DNA from: Chlorobiaceae bacterium
Lineage (GTDB): Bacteria; Bacteroidota; Chlorobiia; Chlorobiales; Chlorobiaceae
Length of the DNA: 64,000 nt
Reading direction: 5' to 3'
Assembly (NCBI GenBank): GCA_013334335.1
Contig: JAAXXR010000004.1
Span: 1-64,000 of the forward strand
Numbering within the stretch: position 1 is the first letter of the stretch; each line of letters begins with the position of its first letter. Below the pieces are notes generated by a model that ran no database searches, was not told the DNA's origin, and was given only the letters and a program-made list of their open reading frames with translations. Shown piece after piece: positions 27,632 through 37,371 of the stretch. The position numbers and the translations under genes were made by a program.

Positions 27632-28771
27632 TCAGGTGGCGCCATTGAACACCGGTATTGATCCCCGGCTTCGGGGTCGTCCAGTCGAACTTGCCGTGCA
27701 GCCATCAGTCAGCAACCTGATCCTCGAAAAGACATAGTCGAGACGGTCTTCGTTCAGCACCACCCTCGTATAACCGCACACGCCACCCGCCCCATCTTGA
27801 ACTCCGGTTGTCGCACACTCGCCAGAACGGTCACGCTGCCAATAGATGAGCCTGATCATACCCCCGTCGATCTCGATGGCCGTGATCCCCCGTTTGCCGA
27901 TGGCGCAACCGGAGTTGAAGATGCTCGGAATGGTGATGTTGCCGTAGCGGCCGCTTCTGAGGCTTTTCCGGAAGCCCTTGCGATAGCAGGCGTCGAGATC
28001 TCCCTTCAGGTGGCGGATCTGCTCCTCGAAATCACGTTGCCGTTCCGGGCTCGACGATGCATATGCCCGGCAGAGCTCCTCGATGCGATAGTTCAGGTAA
28101 TCCACTTTCGACAGGGATTCGAAGAGCGGCCGGTGGGTGTGCCCGATGATGGAGATGATGCCTGCGCTGTTCGAAAACTCGTAGACAGCGCGCTCGATTG
28201 CAAACCGCCTGCGGCTGTCGTAGGAGACCGGATAGTTGCGGATACCTGCCGGTTTGGCCACATAACGCAGCAGATAGCACAGTGATCGGCTGAACAGGGA
28301 ACACGGGTTATTCAGAAAGGAAGAGGCCTGATGACCGTGGAACAGCAGCATGGTCTGTCCGCCGTACCTGAAAATCAGGGACTCCACGAGCCAGTCGGCA
28401 AGCGGGTAGTCATCCTCTTCAAGCAGTCCAAGGTCATGGTTTCCGTAAATCTTCCAGAACCCCCCTCGCTCGACGAACCGGATGAACAGGTCGTACAGCC
28501 ATTTCCATGAACTCAATATGCCCGTGCAACTGAACTTCATCAGCTCCTCGATGTCGCCGTTGAGGACCAGTCCGTATCCCTGTTCCAGGTACCTCCGTTC
28601 AAGCAGTGTCCCGAACAGCGTTGCGTTGTGTCGGAACTCGTCTCGCTTTCCGCCGTCTCCCAGATGAAGGTCGCTGAACACGACCACCCTGGAATCGGAA
28701 CCGAGCTGAACCACCGGTGAAGTCTGCAGCAGCCGGTCAAGATTCGGATATCGTCGCATCTCTTTCTGCAT
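27632..28771 (-). CDS. calcineurin-like metallophosphoesterase, copy 1
   Basis: A 379-residue binuclear metallophosphoesterase. All five ligand motifs are present in order: SDLHLGD (DxH), LNGDIEE, YGNHD, LFHGHQAS and IGHTHRP. A Cys-containing segment FNSGCAIGKRG near the C-terminus is shared with the neighbouring paralogue. The protein has a longer, Gly/Arg-rich C-terminal tail than copy 2. No signal peptide is seen, so it should act in the cytoplasm. The class ranges from LpxH-like lipid A enzymes to nucleotide and protein phosphatases, and the substrate is unknown. It converges on ParA and lies about 260 bases after copy 2. Confidence 0.82.
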   Translation of the reverse strand: MQKEMRRYPNLDRLLQTSPVVQLGSDSRVVVFSDLHLGDGGKRDEFRHNATLFGTLLERRYLEQGYGLVLNGDIEELMKFSCTGILSSWKWLYDLFIRFVERGGFWKIYGNHDLGLLEEDDYPLADWLVESLIFRYGGQTMLLFHGHQASSFLNNPCSLFSRSLCYLLRYVAKPAGIRNYPVSYDSRRRFAIERAVYEFSNSAGIISIIGHTHRPLFESLSKVDYLNYRIEELCRAYASSSPERQRDFEEQIRHLKGDLDACYRKGFRKSLRSGRYGNITIPSIFNSGCAIGKRGITAIEIDGGMIRLIYWQRDRSGECATTGVQDGAGGVCGYTRVVLNEDRLDYVFSRIRLLTDGCTASSTGRPRSRGSIPVFNGAT

Positions 28772-29031
28772 ATAGATCGTGGTGATAGGTCAATCAAGAC
28801 GACCAAACCCTGGCGCGACGGATGGAACTCCGCCCGCAGAACAAAGGTATGACATCCTCATTTCAAGTTCTGTGAACTTACGGCAAAATCTGTCGCGGTC
28901 AGGGTGCCCGCCGTATGGTGGGAAGGGAGCTCGCCGCTCCGGAGACGGAAAAAGGTTCTGCTTCCGGCATGGCGCGTGGGCAACCGGGGGAAAGAAGATC
29001 GAGGACAGGACGCCCCGTCGGCCTGAATGGC

Positions 29032-30105
29032 TCAGGCGAGAAGGCTGAGGCGGGAAAAGACGTAATCGAGATGGTCTTCGTTCAGCACGATGCGGAAATA
29101 TCCGGAGTCGCCGAGTTGCTCTGGGTCGCTGTTCCGGTCACTGACGAACCTCCGGCCCTGCTTGCCCTTGAACCAGTAGACCAGGCGTATATGCTCGCCG
29201 TCGATCTCGAGCGCGGTCACGCCGCGCTTTCCGATGGCGCATCCCGAATTGAACACGCTGGGAATGGCGATGTTGTTATAGCGTCCACTCCGGAGCCCGA
29301 TCTTCTTGCCTTCGGTAAAACAGGCGTCGAGCATGGTCTTCAGCTCGGTGATCTGCTCCCGGATCATCCGGCGTCCCTCGGGATTGACTGACGGATAAGC
29401 CCTGCAGAGCTCCTCGATGCGATAATTGAGGTGGTCGACCTTCGAAAGCGACTCGAACAGCGGCCGGTGGGTATGGCCGATGATGGAGACGATTTTGGCC
29501 TGGTTCGAAAAATCGTAGATCGACCGCTCTATGGCGAAACGGCGGCGGCTGTTGTAGGCGGTCGAGAAATTCCTTATCCCCATCGGTTTGGCGATGTACC
29601 GAAGGAACAGCACCACCGACCGGCTCACGAGCGGGTAAGTCTCCCAGAGCAGGATCGAGGCCTGATGGCCGTGAAACAACAGCATCGCCTCCTCGCCGTA
29701 CATGAATTTGATCGCCTCGAGAAGATGTCCGGAGAGGCGGTAGTTCCGCTCTTCGAACAGATCGGCATCATGGTTGCCATAGGTCTTCCAGAAAAAGCCG
29801 TGCTGCTCGAATCGAAGGAACAGCTCATACATATGTCCCCACTGCTCGTTGATGCTTTCAATTGAAAACTTGAAAAGCTCCTCCACGTCGCCGTTCAGCA
29901 CAAGGCTGTACTTTTCGGGCAGGTAGTACTCCTCAAGCATCGATCTGACCAGGTCGGCGTTGCGTTTGAATTCGTCACGGCGACCGCCGTTACCCATGTG
30001 AAGATCGCTCAACACCAGCACCCTGGAAGAGGGGCTGAGCGTTATGGCCTTGGCTGAATCGAGCAGCCTTTCGAGATGTGGATGTTTTTTCTGATGCAGA
30101 CGCAT
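29032..30105 (-). CDS. calcineurin-like metallophosphoesterase, copy 2
   Basis: A 357-residue paralogue of the gene downstream, with SDLHMGN, LNGDVEE, YGNHDAD, LFHGHQAS and IGHTHRP in the same order and the same FNSGCAIGKRG near the end. I start at 30105 (MRLHQKKH) because this aligns exactly with the start of copy 1; an in-frame ATG at 30156 and further upstream codons exist, but the extra sequence has no counterpart. Neither start has a Shine-Dalgarno. The tandem pair is a duplication whose copies have clearly diverged. Substrate unknown. Confidence 0.82.
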   Translation of the reverse strand: MRLHQKKHPHLERLLDSAKAITLSPSSRVLVLSDLHMGNGGRRDEFKRNADLVRSMLEEYYLPEKYSLVLNGDVEELFKFSIESINEQWGHMYELFLRFEQHGFFWKTYGNHDADLFEERNYRLSGHLLEAIKFMYGEEAMLLFHGHQASILLWETYPLVSRSVVLFLRYIAKPMGIRNFSTAYNSRRRFAIERSIYDFSNQAKIVSIIGHTHRPLFESLSKVDHLNYRIEELCRAYPSVNPEGRRMIREQITELKTMLDACFTEGKKIGLRSGRYNNIAIPSVFNSGCAIGKRGVTALEIDGEHIRLVYWFKGKQGRRFVSDRNSDPEQLGDSGYFRIVLNEDHLDYVFSRLSLLA

Positions 30106-30419
30106 GGATACGAACACGTTGCTCTTGCCGGCAACCGGTTGCCAGCCTGACTTCATTTTCAAATTCAAACAATTGCGAGCGGTTGAATGTTCTCTGAAGA
30201 GACGATCACCGGATGAGGAAACCCGCAATTGAACATTACGTAAAAAATAGGTTTCTTTCCTTCTCCGGCAACAAACGCATCGATTCCGGTGCTCAACGCA
30301 CGCCATTCCGAGCACGGCAGCCACGGAAATTGCAAGCCCCGGACTGATGACTCTTGCATTCCGCAGTTGCCGGTGCAATATTGTTCACTAACGGTAACCC
30401 CAAGCTAAACAGGCCGATA
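30106..30419. other. divergent intergenic region, no gene seen
   Basis: This gap between the metallophosphoesterase and trmH must hold two divergent promoters. I see no convincing gene. A small inverted repeat, AATGTTC (30186-30192) and GAACATT (30231-30237), is the only structure that stands out. Confidence 0.4.
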
Positions 30420-31130
30420 TTGATCGCTCCGGAACGATTCAGGAAGATACGCCGGCTGCTCGAAATGCGGCAGCCTGACCTCACGCTCGTCATGGACAAC
30501 GTGAACAAGCCGCACAACCTGGCGGCCATCATCAGAAGCTGCGACGCCGTCGGCATCCCCCGGGTCCTTGCGATCTCCCACCACTCCGCCATCCGCACCA
30601 AGCAGCACACCGCCGCCGGAGCGAGCAAATGGGTCAAGGTTGACCTCAGAGAGAGCGCCTTGCCTGCAGGTGAAAAACTCAGGCAGGAGGGCATGCAACT
30701 CCTGGTCGCGACCTTCCGGCCCGACGCGGTCGATTTCAGATCGGTCGACTATACGATCCCGACGGCCATCATCGTCGGCGAGGAGCTGAAAGGGCCATCG
30801 GAAGGGGCCTTGCAGATCGCGGACCGCTGTATCTACATTCCCATGGCCGGAATGGTTGAATCCCTGAACGTATCGGTTGCGGCGGCCGTCATCCTGTTCG
30901 AGGCCCAACGCCAGCGGGAAGCCGCCGGAATGTATCGCAAACGGCAGATCACCGACGACGAGTTCGAACGTCTGCTCTTCGAATTCACCTACCCCCGACT
31001 GAGCGGGGTACTCAGGGAACATGGCAAGCCCTACCCTGCTCTCGACCAGGACGGCGCCTTCACCCCCATCGCAGGAGTGTCGCCCGGCGATCTCATGGAT
31101 GATGACGATGTTGCCGGATCCGAAATCTGA
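30420..31130 (+). CDS. trmH: tRNA (guanosine-2'-O-)-methyltransferase TrmH
   Basis: A SPOUT-family methyltransferase that methylates the ribose of G18 in tRNA. Motif 1 is NVNKPHNLAAIIRSCDAVG, motif 2 is IIVGEELKGPS, and motif 3 is IPMAGMVESLNVSVAAAVILF, forming the knotted SAM site; a TrmH C-terminal extension follows. I choose TTG 30420 because it places the conserved MDNVNKPHN at the same distance from the start as in E. coli TrmH (236 residues against about 229). The frame is open to 30354, and no ATG lies near the start. The C-terminal 30 residues are acidic. Confidence 0.88.
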   Translation: MIAPERFRKIRRLLEMRQPDLTLVMDNVNKPHNLAAIIRSCDAVGIPRVLAISHHSAIRTKQHTAAGASKWVKVDLRESALPAGEKLRQEGMQLLVATFRPDAVDFRSVDYTIPTAIIVGEELKGPSEGALQIADRCIYIPMAGMVESLNVSVAAAVILFEAQRQREAAGMYRKRQITDDEFERLLFEFTYPRLSGVLREHGKPYPALDQDGAFTPIAGVSPGDLMDDDDVAGSEI

Positions 31131-31148
31131 ATATCAACCGAAGCAGAC

Positions 31149-31679
31149 ATGATCCGACTCTCCGCGAAAGGCCTTCGCTGGCTCAAAGGCCTCCACCTGC
31201 TCGCCGCCTGCTGCTGGATCGGGGGGGCGCTGTCACTGATCACCCTCTACTTCCTCAAGTCGGGGGTTGATGACGGCGGCGTGCTGTACGGTGTCAACCG
31301 CAGCATCCACCACGTGGACACCAACATTGTCGTGCTGCCTGGCGCCATCGGCAGCCTGATGACCGGCCTCTGCTATTCGCTCTTCAGCAACTGGGGATTC
31401 TTCAGGCAACGCTGGCTGACCGTCAAGTGGATCACGACCGTCACGGCCATCATCTTCGGCACGTTCTGGCTCGGGCCCTGGGAAACCGCCATGATGGAGA
31501 TCTCGGGAAAACTCGGAATGGCTGCCCTGCAGGACCCCGCCTACCGGCACAACCAGCTGATGAATCTCGCCTTCGGCGCCCTGCAGACCGCCACGCTTGC
31601 CGTGCTCGTCTTCATCTCGGTATTCAAACCCTGGAAAAAGAACACGGCATCGGCCAGTCAAAAGAGGAGTGCGGCATGA
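31149..31679 (+). CDS. DUF2269-like integral membrane protein
   Basis: A 176-residue protein with four predicted helices and conserved-looking features LHLLAACCWIGGAL in helix 1, RSIHHVDTNIVVLPGA in the first loop and TVKWITTVTAII in helix 3. This matches the DUF2269/predicted integral membrane family, whose members keep histidines near the membrane surface. Function unknown. It lies 18 bases after trmH and overlaps the Nudix gene as ATGA, so the three probably form one transcript. Confidence 0.65.
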   Translation: MIRLSAKGLRWLKGLHLLAACCWIGGALSLITLYFLKSGVDDGGVLYGVNRSIHHVDTNIVVLPGAIGSLMTGLCYSLFSNWGFFRQRWLTVKWITTVTAIIFGTFWLGPWETAMMEISGKLGMAALQDPAYRHNQLMNLAFGALQTATLAVLVFISVFKPWKKNTASASQKRSAA

Positions 31680-32083
31680 AACGTTCCGGCGCCAGCATCA
31701 TCCTCGTCAACAGCCGCAACCAGGTGCTGCTGCTCCTCAGGGACGACAAACCCGAGATCCCTTACCCGAACATGTGGGACCTGCCCGGAGGCCACGTCGA
31801 ACCGGGGGAAACGCCCATGGAGTGCATCGTCAGGGAGATGATGGAGGAGATTGAAACCGACGTCAGCAAATGCTCGCTGCTGAAAGTGTACGACTTCCCC
31901 GACCGGATCGAGTACATTTTCCTCATGGAGCTTGACGTGGAGGCGGATGCAATCCCCCTGCATGAAGGCCAGTGCCTGCGCTGGTTCGCCGCGCGCGATC
32001 TGCAGGGCCTCGAACTCGCCTTCGGTTTCGACCTGGTGCTCAACGAGTTCTTCGCCAACCGCACCCCACCCGGCATCCCGTGA
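31676..32083 (+). CDS. Nudix hydrolase
   Basis: A 135-residue Nudix protein hydrolysing a nucleoside-diphosphate-linked substrate. The Nudix box runs from GGHVEPGETPMECIVREM into MEEIE, giving GX5EX7REUXEE with all catalytic acids. The start at 31676 is supported by AGGAG at 31664-31668 and overlaps the stop of the membrane-protein gene. The N-terminal MKRSGASIILVNSRNQVLLL is the expected first strand pair. Substrate cannot be assigned. Confidence 0.88.
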   Translation: MKRSGASIILVNSRNQVLLLLRDDKPEIPYPNMWDLPGGHVEPGETPMECIVREMMEEIETDVSKCSLLKVYDFPDRIEYIFLMELDVEADAIPLHEGQCLRWFAARDLQGLELAFGFDLVLNEFFANRTPPGIP

Positions 32084-32084
32084 T

Positions 32085-32100
32085 CACGGAGACTTCCGTG
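32085..32100 (+). terminator. small hairpin after the Nudix gene
   Basis: CACGGA and TCCGTG pair around a four-base loop directly after the stop codon. There is no T-run, so it is only a weak terminator candidate between convergent genes. Confidence 0.3.
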
Positions 32101-32171
32101 CCCGATGCCTGACGGTTACCGGAAACGCCGAACCCCATCCTGGCATCTTCAAGTCACCAGAAGAGTCGTCG

Positions 32172-33107
32172 TCACCTGATGGATTCGAGGAACCGCTCGG
32201 CTTCGACCGCCGCCATGCAACCGGTGCCGACAGCGGTAACCGCCTGGCGGTAGATGAAGTCCTGGACGTCGCCGCAGGCAAAAACGCCGACGACGCTCGT
32301 TTCGGTGGAATGGGACTTCGTTTTGATGTAGCCGTAATCGTCCATGTCAAGTTGCCCACGGAAAAGCTCGGCGTTCGGCTCATGTCCGATAGCCATGAAC
32401 ACGCCGTCACAGGAGTGTTCGGTCAGCGCTCCGCTCCTGACGTTCTTCAGGCGGATACCGGTCACCTTCATGCCGTCGCCGAGGATCTCGTCAACGACTT
32501 CATTGAGCATGGTCGTGATCTTCGGATTTTTCTTGGCCCTCAGGCTCATGATCTTCGATGCCCGGAACTCATCCCGACGGTGCACCAGCACAACTTCAGA
32601 AGCGAACTTGGTGAGATAGAGCGCCTCTTCCATAGCCGTATCCCCGCCACCGATGACGAACACCCGGCAGTTCTTGAAGAAAAAGCCGTCGCAGGTGGCG
32701 CATGCCGATACACCGCGGCCCCGATACTGTTTTTCCGATTCGATGCCGAGCCACTTGGCCTGGGCTCCGGTCGCCACGATGAGCGTCCGGGCAAAGATCT
32801 CACGACCATCATCGATGGTCAGGCAGAACGGGTTGCGCGACACGTCGGCCTCGGTGACCGAGCTGAACAGAAACTCGGCACTGAAGCGCTCGGCCTGCTG
32901 TCGCATCCTCGACATAAGCTCCGGACCGGGGATGCCTTCCGGAAAACCGGGGAAATTCTCGATGTCGGTGGTAATCATGAGCTGCCCCCCGGGCTGATGC
33001 CCCTCGATCACCAGCGGTTTGAGATTGGCCCGGCCGGTATAGATGGCCGCCGTGTATCCGGCGGGACCTGTGCCGATAATGACGACGTCCCTGATTTCTT
33101 TCTCCAT
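32172..33107 (-). CDS. trxB: thioredoxin-disulfide reductase
   Basis: A 311-residue flavoprotein that passes electrons from NAD(P)H to thioredoxin. It has the FAD-binding GTGPAGYTAAIYTGRANL, the redox-active CATC in SACATCDGFFF, the NADPH-binding VIGGGDTAMEEA, and a C-terminal FAD motif GVFACGDVQD. The start is ATG 33107 (MEKEIRDVV); the frame is open further upstream through trxA, but that part is not coding. It follows trxA on the same strand with a terminator-like hairpin between, so part of its transcription may be read-through. Confidence 0.96.
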   Translation of the reverse strand: MEKEIRDVVIIGTGPAGYTAAIYTGRANLKPLVIEGHQPGGQLMITTDIENFPGFPEGIPGPELMSRMRQQAERFSAEFLFSSVTEADVSRNPFCLTIDDGREIFARTLIVATGAQAKWLGIESEKQYRGRGVSACATCDGFFFKNCRVFVIGGGDTAMEEALYLTKFASEVVLVHRRDEFRASKIMSLRAKKNPKITTMLNEVVDEILGDGMKVTGIRLKNVRSGALTEHSCDGVFMAIGHEPNAELFRGQLDMDDYGYIKTKSHSTETSVVGVFACGDVQDFIYRQAVTAVGTGCMAAVEAERFLESIR

Positions 33108-33146
33108 GACGCTCTGCTGGTGATGATTACGGGGATTGTAGAATAA

Positions 33147-33174
33147 AATATCCCGGCGCAAAAGCCGGGATATT
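33147..33174 (-). terminator. hairpin between trxA and trxB
   Basis: An 11-bp stem AATATCCCGGC/GCCGGGATATT with a six-base loop, followed on the minus strand by a TTTTATT stretch. It lies 17 bases past the trxA stop and should terminate or attenuate transcription into trxB. Confidence 0.75.
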
Positions 33175-33190
33175 GGAAAAAAAAGAGGGA

Positions 33191-33520
33191 TCAGCCGATG
33201 TGTTCGTCGATCTTCTTGGCGATCATGTTTTTCGGCATGGCACCGACCATCTGGTCGACCACCTGGCCGTTCTTGATGACGAGCATGGTGGGAATGCTGC
33301 GGATGCCGTACTGGGCAGCCGTGTTCGGATTCTCGTCGACGTTGACCTTGGCGATGATTGCCTTGCCTTCGTACTCTCCGGCGAGCTCTTCGATGACCGG
33401 GCCGAGCATCATGCAAGGACCGCACCATGCAGCCCAGAAATCGACCAGTGCGACTTTATCTGCTTCGAGGATCGAAGCCTTGAAATTCTGATCGGTAGCA
33501 GTGAAATATTTTCCGCTCAT
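33191..33520 (-). CDS. trxA: thioredoxin
   Basis: A 109-residue thioredoxin with the WAAWCGPCMML active site (WCGPC), the conserved buried Asp (VDFWAAW) and the cis-Pro loop SIPTMLV, all at normal spacing. It reduces protein disulfides in the cytoplasm and is recharged by the TrxB encoded just downstream. Confidence 0.96.
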   Translation of the reverse strand: MSGKYFTATDQNFKASILEADKVALVDFWAAWCGPCMMLGPVIEELAGEYEGKAIIAKVNVDENPNTAAQYGIRSIPTMLVIKNGQVVDQMVGAMPKNMIAKKIDEHIG

Positions 33521-33692
33521 ATTGATGTGATAAGGGTTTAAAAGAAATGAGAAGGCTACTTGACGGCAATCGTGTTCATAAGCCTGAAACTTACTAAAAA
33601 ATTCATTCAGTGAAAATCAGTACCAAGAGATTGTCAGCAATATCAGCCGCATCCCCCGGCGCATCCGATCATGGCTCCACGCTTCACAATCA

Positions 33693-36600
33693 CTAACCCG
33701 TGATTTTCACATTGTCAGGCCCGAGAACCTCTTCAAGCCTCTCGAGCGTCTCGTCGTCAGGCTCAATCGGCGTGTTCCTGGCAAAAATCTTGAGTGTCTC
33801 GTTGCATGACGACATCGTGGCCTTGACCTCGAAATCCACGGGAGTCCCGCCCTTGTGCTTTTCGAATATCTCGCGTACCGTCTGAAGCTTCAGGAGTTGC
33901 TCCGGGTCGTCAGCATCGACTTTCAGGATCACCTTGCCGATAAGCGCTGCCCGGACTTTCTTCAGGGGAAGCACCTCACGCACCAGGAGCTTCAGGGTGC
34001 CGTCCTTGACTTCGGCCTCAACGCCCAGCATGACCACCTCCTCGGGCCGCAACAGATGACGGAACTGCTCGTAGACGCTGGCGAACACCGTGAAATCGGC
34101 TTTGCCGGTGAAATCCTCGAGCACCCCGAAGAGCATCTGCTTGCCTTTGCGGTCCTGGTAAGGCTTGACCGACACGATCACCCCGATCGCCTTGTAGAGT
34201 CTTGACGGCATCACCTCCCGCTTGTCAAGCGGCAGGTTCGCGAAGGCCTCCCAGTCGCGCCGGTAGGGATCGAGCGGATGGTGGCTGAGGTAAAAGCCGA
34301 CAAGCCGTTTTTCATGCTGCAGCTTCTCGCTGTCCGGCATTGGCTCGGCATGGTCAAGCTCCGGGTAGTGCACGCCAGCCTGACCATCCCCGGCGTCGTC
34401 GGTGAAAAAGCCCCCCTGGCCGAGCGTCACCGCCTTGTTCTGCAACTGACCGTACTTGATCGCCTTGTCGACGTTCGCCAGAAGCCGGGCTCGATTCATG
34501 TCGATTTCGTCGAACGCACCAGCCTGGATGAGACATTCGAGGGCCTTTCGGTTCATGGCCCGCAGATCCACCGAGGCCGTCAGGTCGAACAGGTTGACGA
34601 AGGGTTTGCCGTTACGGCGCAGCCGTGCGGCCACGACCGCCTTGGCTCCGGTGCCAACCTGCTTGATGGCGCTGAGGCCGACCCGGATGTAGGAGCGCCC
34701 CTTGTGCTCCTCGACCGAAAAGAGCGCGTCGCTTTTGTTGATCGAGGGAGGAAGCGTGAAGATGCCGAACCCCTTGGCCTCGTCGCTCAGGTGCTTCATG
34801 CGCTCGGTGTCGCCGATTTCGCTGTTCATGATGGCCGTGACGAACTCGATCGTGTAATGCGCCTTGAGGTATCCGGTCCAATAGGCCAGCACGCCATAGG
34901 CGGCCGAATGGCTCTTGTTGAAACCGTATCCGGCGAACTCGGCCATGAGGTCGAAGATCCTCGTGGCGAGCGCCTGGTTGACATCGATGCTGACCGCCCC
35001 CTCGACGAATTCATCCTTGAACTTCTGCATCAGCTTCGGGTCCTTCTTGCCCATCGCCTTGCGCAGGTTGTCTGCCTTGGCGAGCGAAAAACGCCCCATG
35101 ACCTGCGAAATCTGCATCACCTGCTCCTGATAGACAATAACGCCGTAGGTCTCCTTCAGGATCTCCTCGAGCATGGGGTGCATGTAATCGATCTCCTCGC
35201 GGCCGTGCTTGCGGTCAACAAACAGGTCGACGGCGTTGCGGTCCTCGTCGATCTCGGCGTTCAGAGCACCCGGTCGGTACAGGGCGCTCATGGCGATGAT
35301 ATCCCCGATCTGCGTCGGCTGCAGCCTGGTCATGTAACTCTGCATGCCGGACGATTCGAACTGGAAGATACCGGCCATCTTGCCCTCCTGGAAAATCCTG
35401 AAGGTCTGCCGGTCATTCATGGGGACTTTCTCAAGGTCGATCTCCACGCCGTGCCGCTTCCTGATGAGGCGCAGGGTCTCGTCGATCACGGCGAGCGTCT
35501 CCAGTCCGAGGTAGTCGATCTTCAGGAGCCCCGCCTGTTCGATGCAGTTCTTGTCGAACTGGGTCACGACCTGCTTCTCATCGGCGCCGTCCGTCGACTT
35601 CCCGCTCGTGCCGTCGATGTCGCTGGCGTCAAACTCGTCGGCGTACTTGCGCTCCTCGGTTTCGATCTTGTTCGAGACGTACAGTGGCACCTGCTCTTCG
35701 AGAGCGCCGTTGGTGATGACCACGGCGCCGGCATGCATCGAGACATTCCGGGCCCTCCCCTCCATCGCCCTGGCGTACTGCATGAGCTCTTTGTACTGCG
35801 GATCCGAGTCCACGAGACGGGCCAGCTCCTTGACATCCCTGAAGGCGTCTTCGAGCGTCGTTCCCGGTCGGGAAGGCACCAGCTTGGCAAGCTGATCGAC
35901 CGCCTTCAGCGGTACGTCGAGCACGCGCCCGGCGTCGCGGATGGCCGCCTTTGCTCCAAGCGTGCCAATCGCGACCACCTTGGCGACGCTGTCCGTGCCA
36001 TACTTTTCAACCGTGTACTCGAGAACCTTCTGCTTGCCGACCGGAGTGAAGTCGATGTCGATATCGGGCATGGAGAGCCGCTCCGGGTTCAGGAAGCGCT
36101 CGAAGAGCAACTTGTAGCGGATCGGATCGATCCGCGTGATGCCGGTCAGGTAGGCGATGATGCTGCCGGCGGCCGAACCGCGTCCGGGACCGACCGAATA
36201 GCCCAGGCGCCGCGAGGCGGCAATCAGGTCGCTGACGATAAGGAAGTACGAGCTGAATCCCATCTTCTCGATGACCCCGAGTTCCAGTTCGATGCGCGCC
36301 GTCACCTCCTCGGGGTCGATTCCCATGCTTTCGCAGTCGGCATATTTCTCTTTCATCCCCTCCGCGGTGAGGTACCGCAGGTACTCCTTTTCGTCGCTGA
36401 ACCCCTCGGGCAGGGGAAAAACCGGCAAACGGGGCTCCTGGGTCCTGAATGCGTAGTCGCAGCTCTCGGCGATCCGCACCGTATTGTCGAGCTCACCCTG
36501 GGCGTTATCGAAGATCGCCGCCATCTCTTCGACCGATTTGAAGTAGTTCTCGTTGCCGGAAAGGCATTGCAGATTCCGGCTCTCAAGCTTCTCCTTGGTT

Positions 36601-37256
36601 CGGTTCGCGATCATCGCCCGGTAGCATCCTGCGTCGCTCCGTTCAAGGTAGTGGACGTTGTTGGTCGCCACGAGCGGAATGCCGGTCTGTATGGAAAGGC
36701 GGACGGTAGCTTCGACGAGATGGTCGTCGTACGACGCACCGTGGCGTTGCAGTTCGAGGTAGAAACGGTCACTGAAAATGGTCCGGTAGAACTCCGCTTT
36801 CCGCCGGGCCTCCTCCTCGTCGCCATCAAGCAGCGACCGACCAATCAGTCCCGCATGGGCGGCCGAAAGGCAGACGAGCCCCTCATGGCAGGACTCCAGA
36901 ACCGCCAGTTCGACCTGCGGCATGCCGTTGACGAACCCCTCCCTTGCCGCCCGGGAAAGCAGAACACACATGTTGCGATAACCGATATCGTTTCGCACCA
37001 GAAGGATGAGCGTGGCCGGCCGGCCACCTTCGCGCGATTCGGTGCCGGCAAGAAAAACCTCCGAACCGATGATCAGCTTGACCTCCGCCTTCTTGGCCAG
37101 GCCGAACAGCTCCGGCATGTTGAACATCGCCGCGTAGTCGGTAATGGCCACCGTATCCATCCCCCTCTTTTTGCAGGCCGCGAACAGTTCGCCCGCGAAA
37201 ATCGGGCTGCTCTGCATCGAAAAATGGGTGTGGGTATGAAGGTGGACGAAAGCCAT
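33693..37256 (-). CDS. dnaE: DNA polymerase III alpha subunit
   Basis: A 1187-residue replicative polymerase of the DnaE1 class. The PHP domain opens with FVHLHTHTHFSMQSSP. The polymerase palm has PDIDIDF with the catalytic aspartates, preceded by VGPGRGSAAGSIIAYLTGIT. Later come GYGFNKSHSAAYGVLAYWT, the tandem helix-hairpin-helix region and an OB domain (VSVKPYQDRKGKQMLFGVLEDF in part). Length and order are normal. It is flanked by gaps of about 160-170 bases and looks monocistronic. Confidence 0.97.
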   Translation of the reverse strand: MAFVHLHTHTHFSMQSSPIFAGELFAACKKRGMDTVAITDYAAMFNMPELFGLAKKAEVKLIIGSEVFLAGTESREGGRPATLILLVRNDIGYRNMCVLLSRAAREGFVNGMPQVELAVLESCHEGLVCLSAAHAGLIGRSLLDGDEEEARRKAEFYRTIFSDRFYLELQRHGASYDDHLVEATVRLSIQTGIPLVATNNVHYLERSDAGCYRAMIANRTKEKLESRNLQCLSGNENYFKSVEEMAAIFDNAQGELDNTVRIAESCDYAFRTQEPRLPVFPLPEGFSDEKEYLRYLTAEGMKEKYADCESMGIDPEEVTARIELELGVIEKMGFSSYFLIVSDLIAASRRLGYSVGPGRGSAAGSIIAYLTGITRIDPIRYKLLFERFLNPERLSMPDIDIDFTPVGKQKVLEYTVEKYGTDSVAKVVAIGTLGAKAAIRDAGRVLDVPLKAVDQLAKLVPSRPGTTLEDAFRDVKELARLVDSDPQYKELMQYARAMEGRARNVSMHAGAVVITNGALEEQVPLYVSNKIETEERKYADEFDASDIDGTSGKSTDGADEKQVVTQFDKNCIEQAGLLKIDYLGLETLAVIDETLRLIRKRHGVEIDLEKVPMNDRQTFRIFQEGKMAGIFQFESSGMQSYMTRLQPTQIGDIIAMSALYRPGALNAEIDEDRNAVDLFVDRKHGREEIDYMHPMLEEILKETYGVIVYQEQVMQISQVMGRFSLAKADNLRKAMGKKDPKLMQKFKDEFVEGAVSIDVNQALATRIFDLMAEFAGYGFNKSHSAAYGVLAYWTGYLKAHYTIEFVTAIMNSEIGDTERMKHLSDEAKGFGIFTLPPSINKSDALFSVEEHKGRSYIRVGLSAIKQVGTGAKAVVAARLRRNGKPFVNLFDLTASVDLRAMNRKALECLIQAGAFDEIDMNRARLLANVDKAIKYGQLQNKAVTLGQGGFFTDDAGDGQAGVHYPELDHAEPMPDSEKLQHEKRLVGFYLSHHPLDPYRRDWEAFANLPLDKREVMPSRLYKAIGVIVSVKPYQDRKGKQMLFGVLEDFTGKADFTVFASVYEQFRHLLRPEEVVMLGVEAEVKDGTLKLLVREVLPLKKVRAALIGKVILKVDADDPEQLLKLQTVREIFEKHKGGTPVDFEVKATMSSCNETLKIFARNTPIEPDDETLERLEEVLGPDNVKITG

Positions 37257-37371
37257 TGAAACTTACTGATCGGAGGATGCGAGGGTTTGAACAGGGAGCC
37301 TGAACGACGGCCGCCCATATGATTCATTATAACCTTTCGACACGTTCTTCCAAGCAATTTTCAGCATCGTA

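Noticed and set aside
34278..37259. 993-codon open frame antisense to dnaE
   Set aside because: It is the reverse of a high-GC, codon-biased real gene; its translation is rich in His, Arg and Val runs with no domain, while the other strand encodes complete DnaE.
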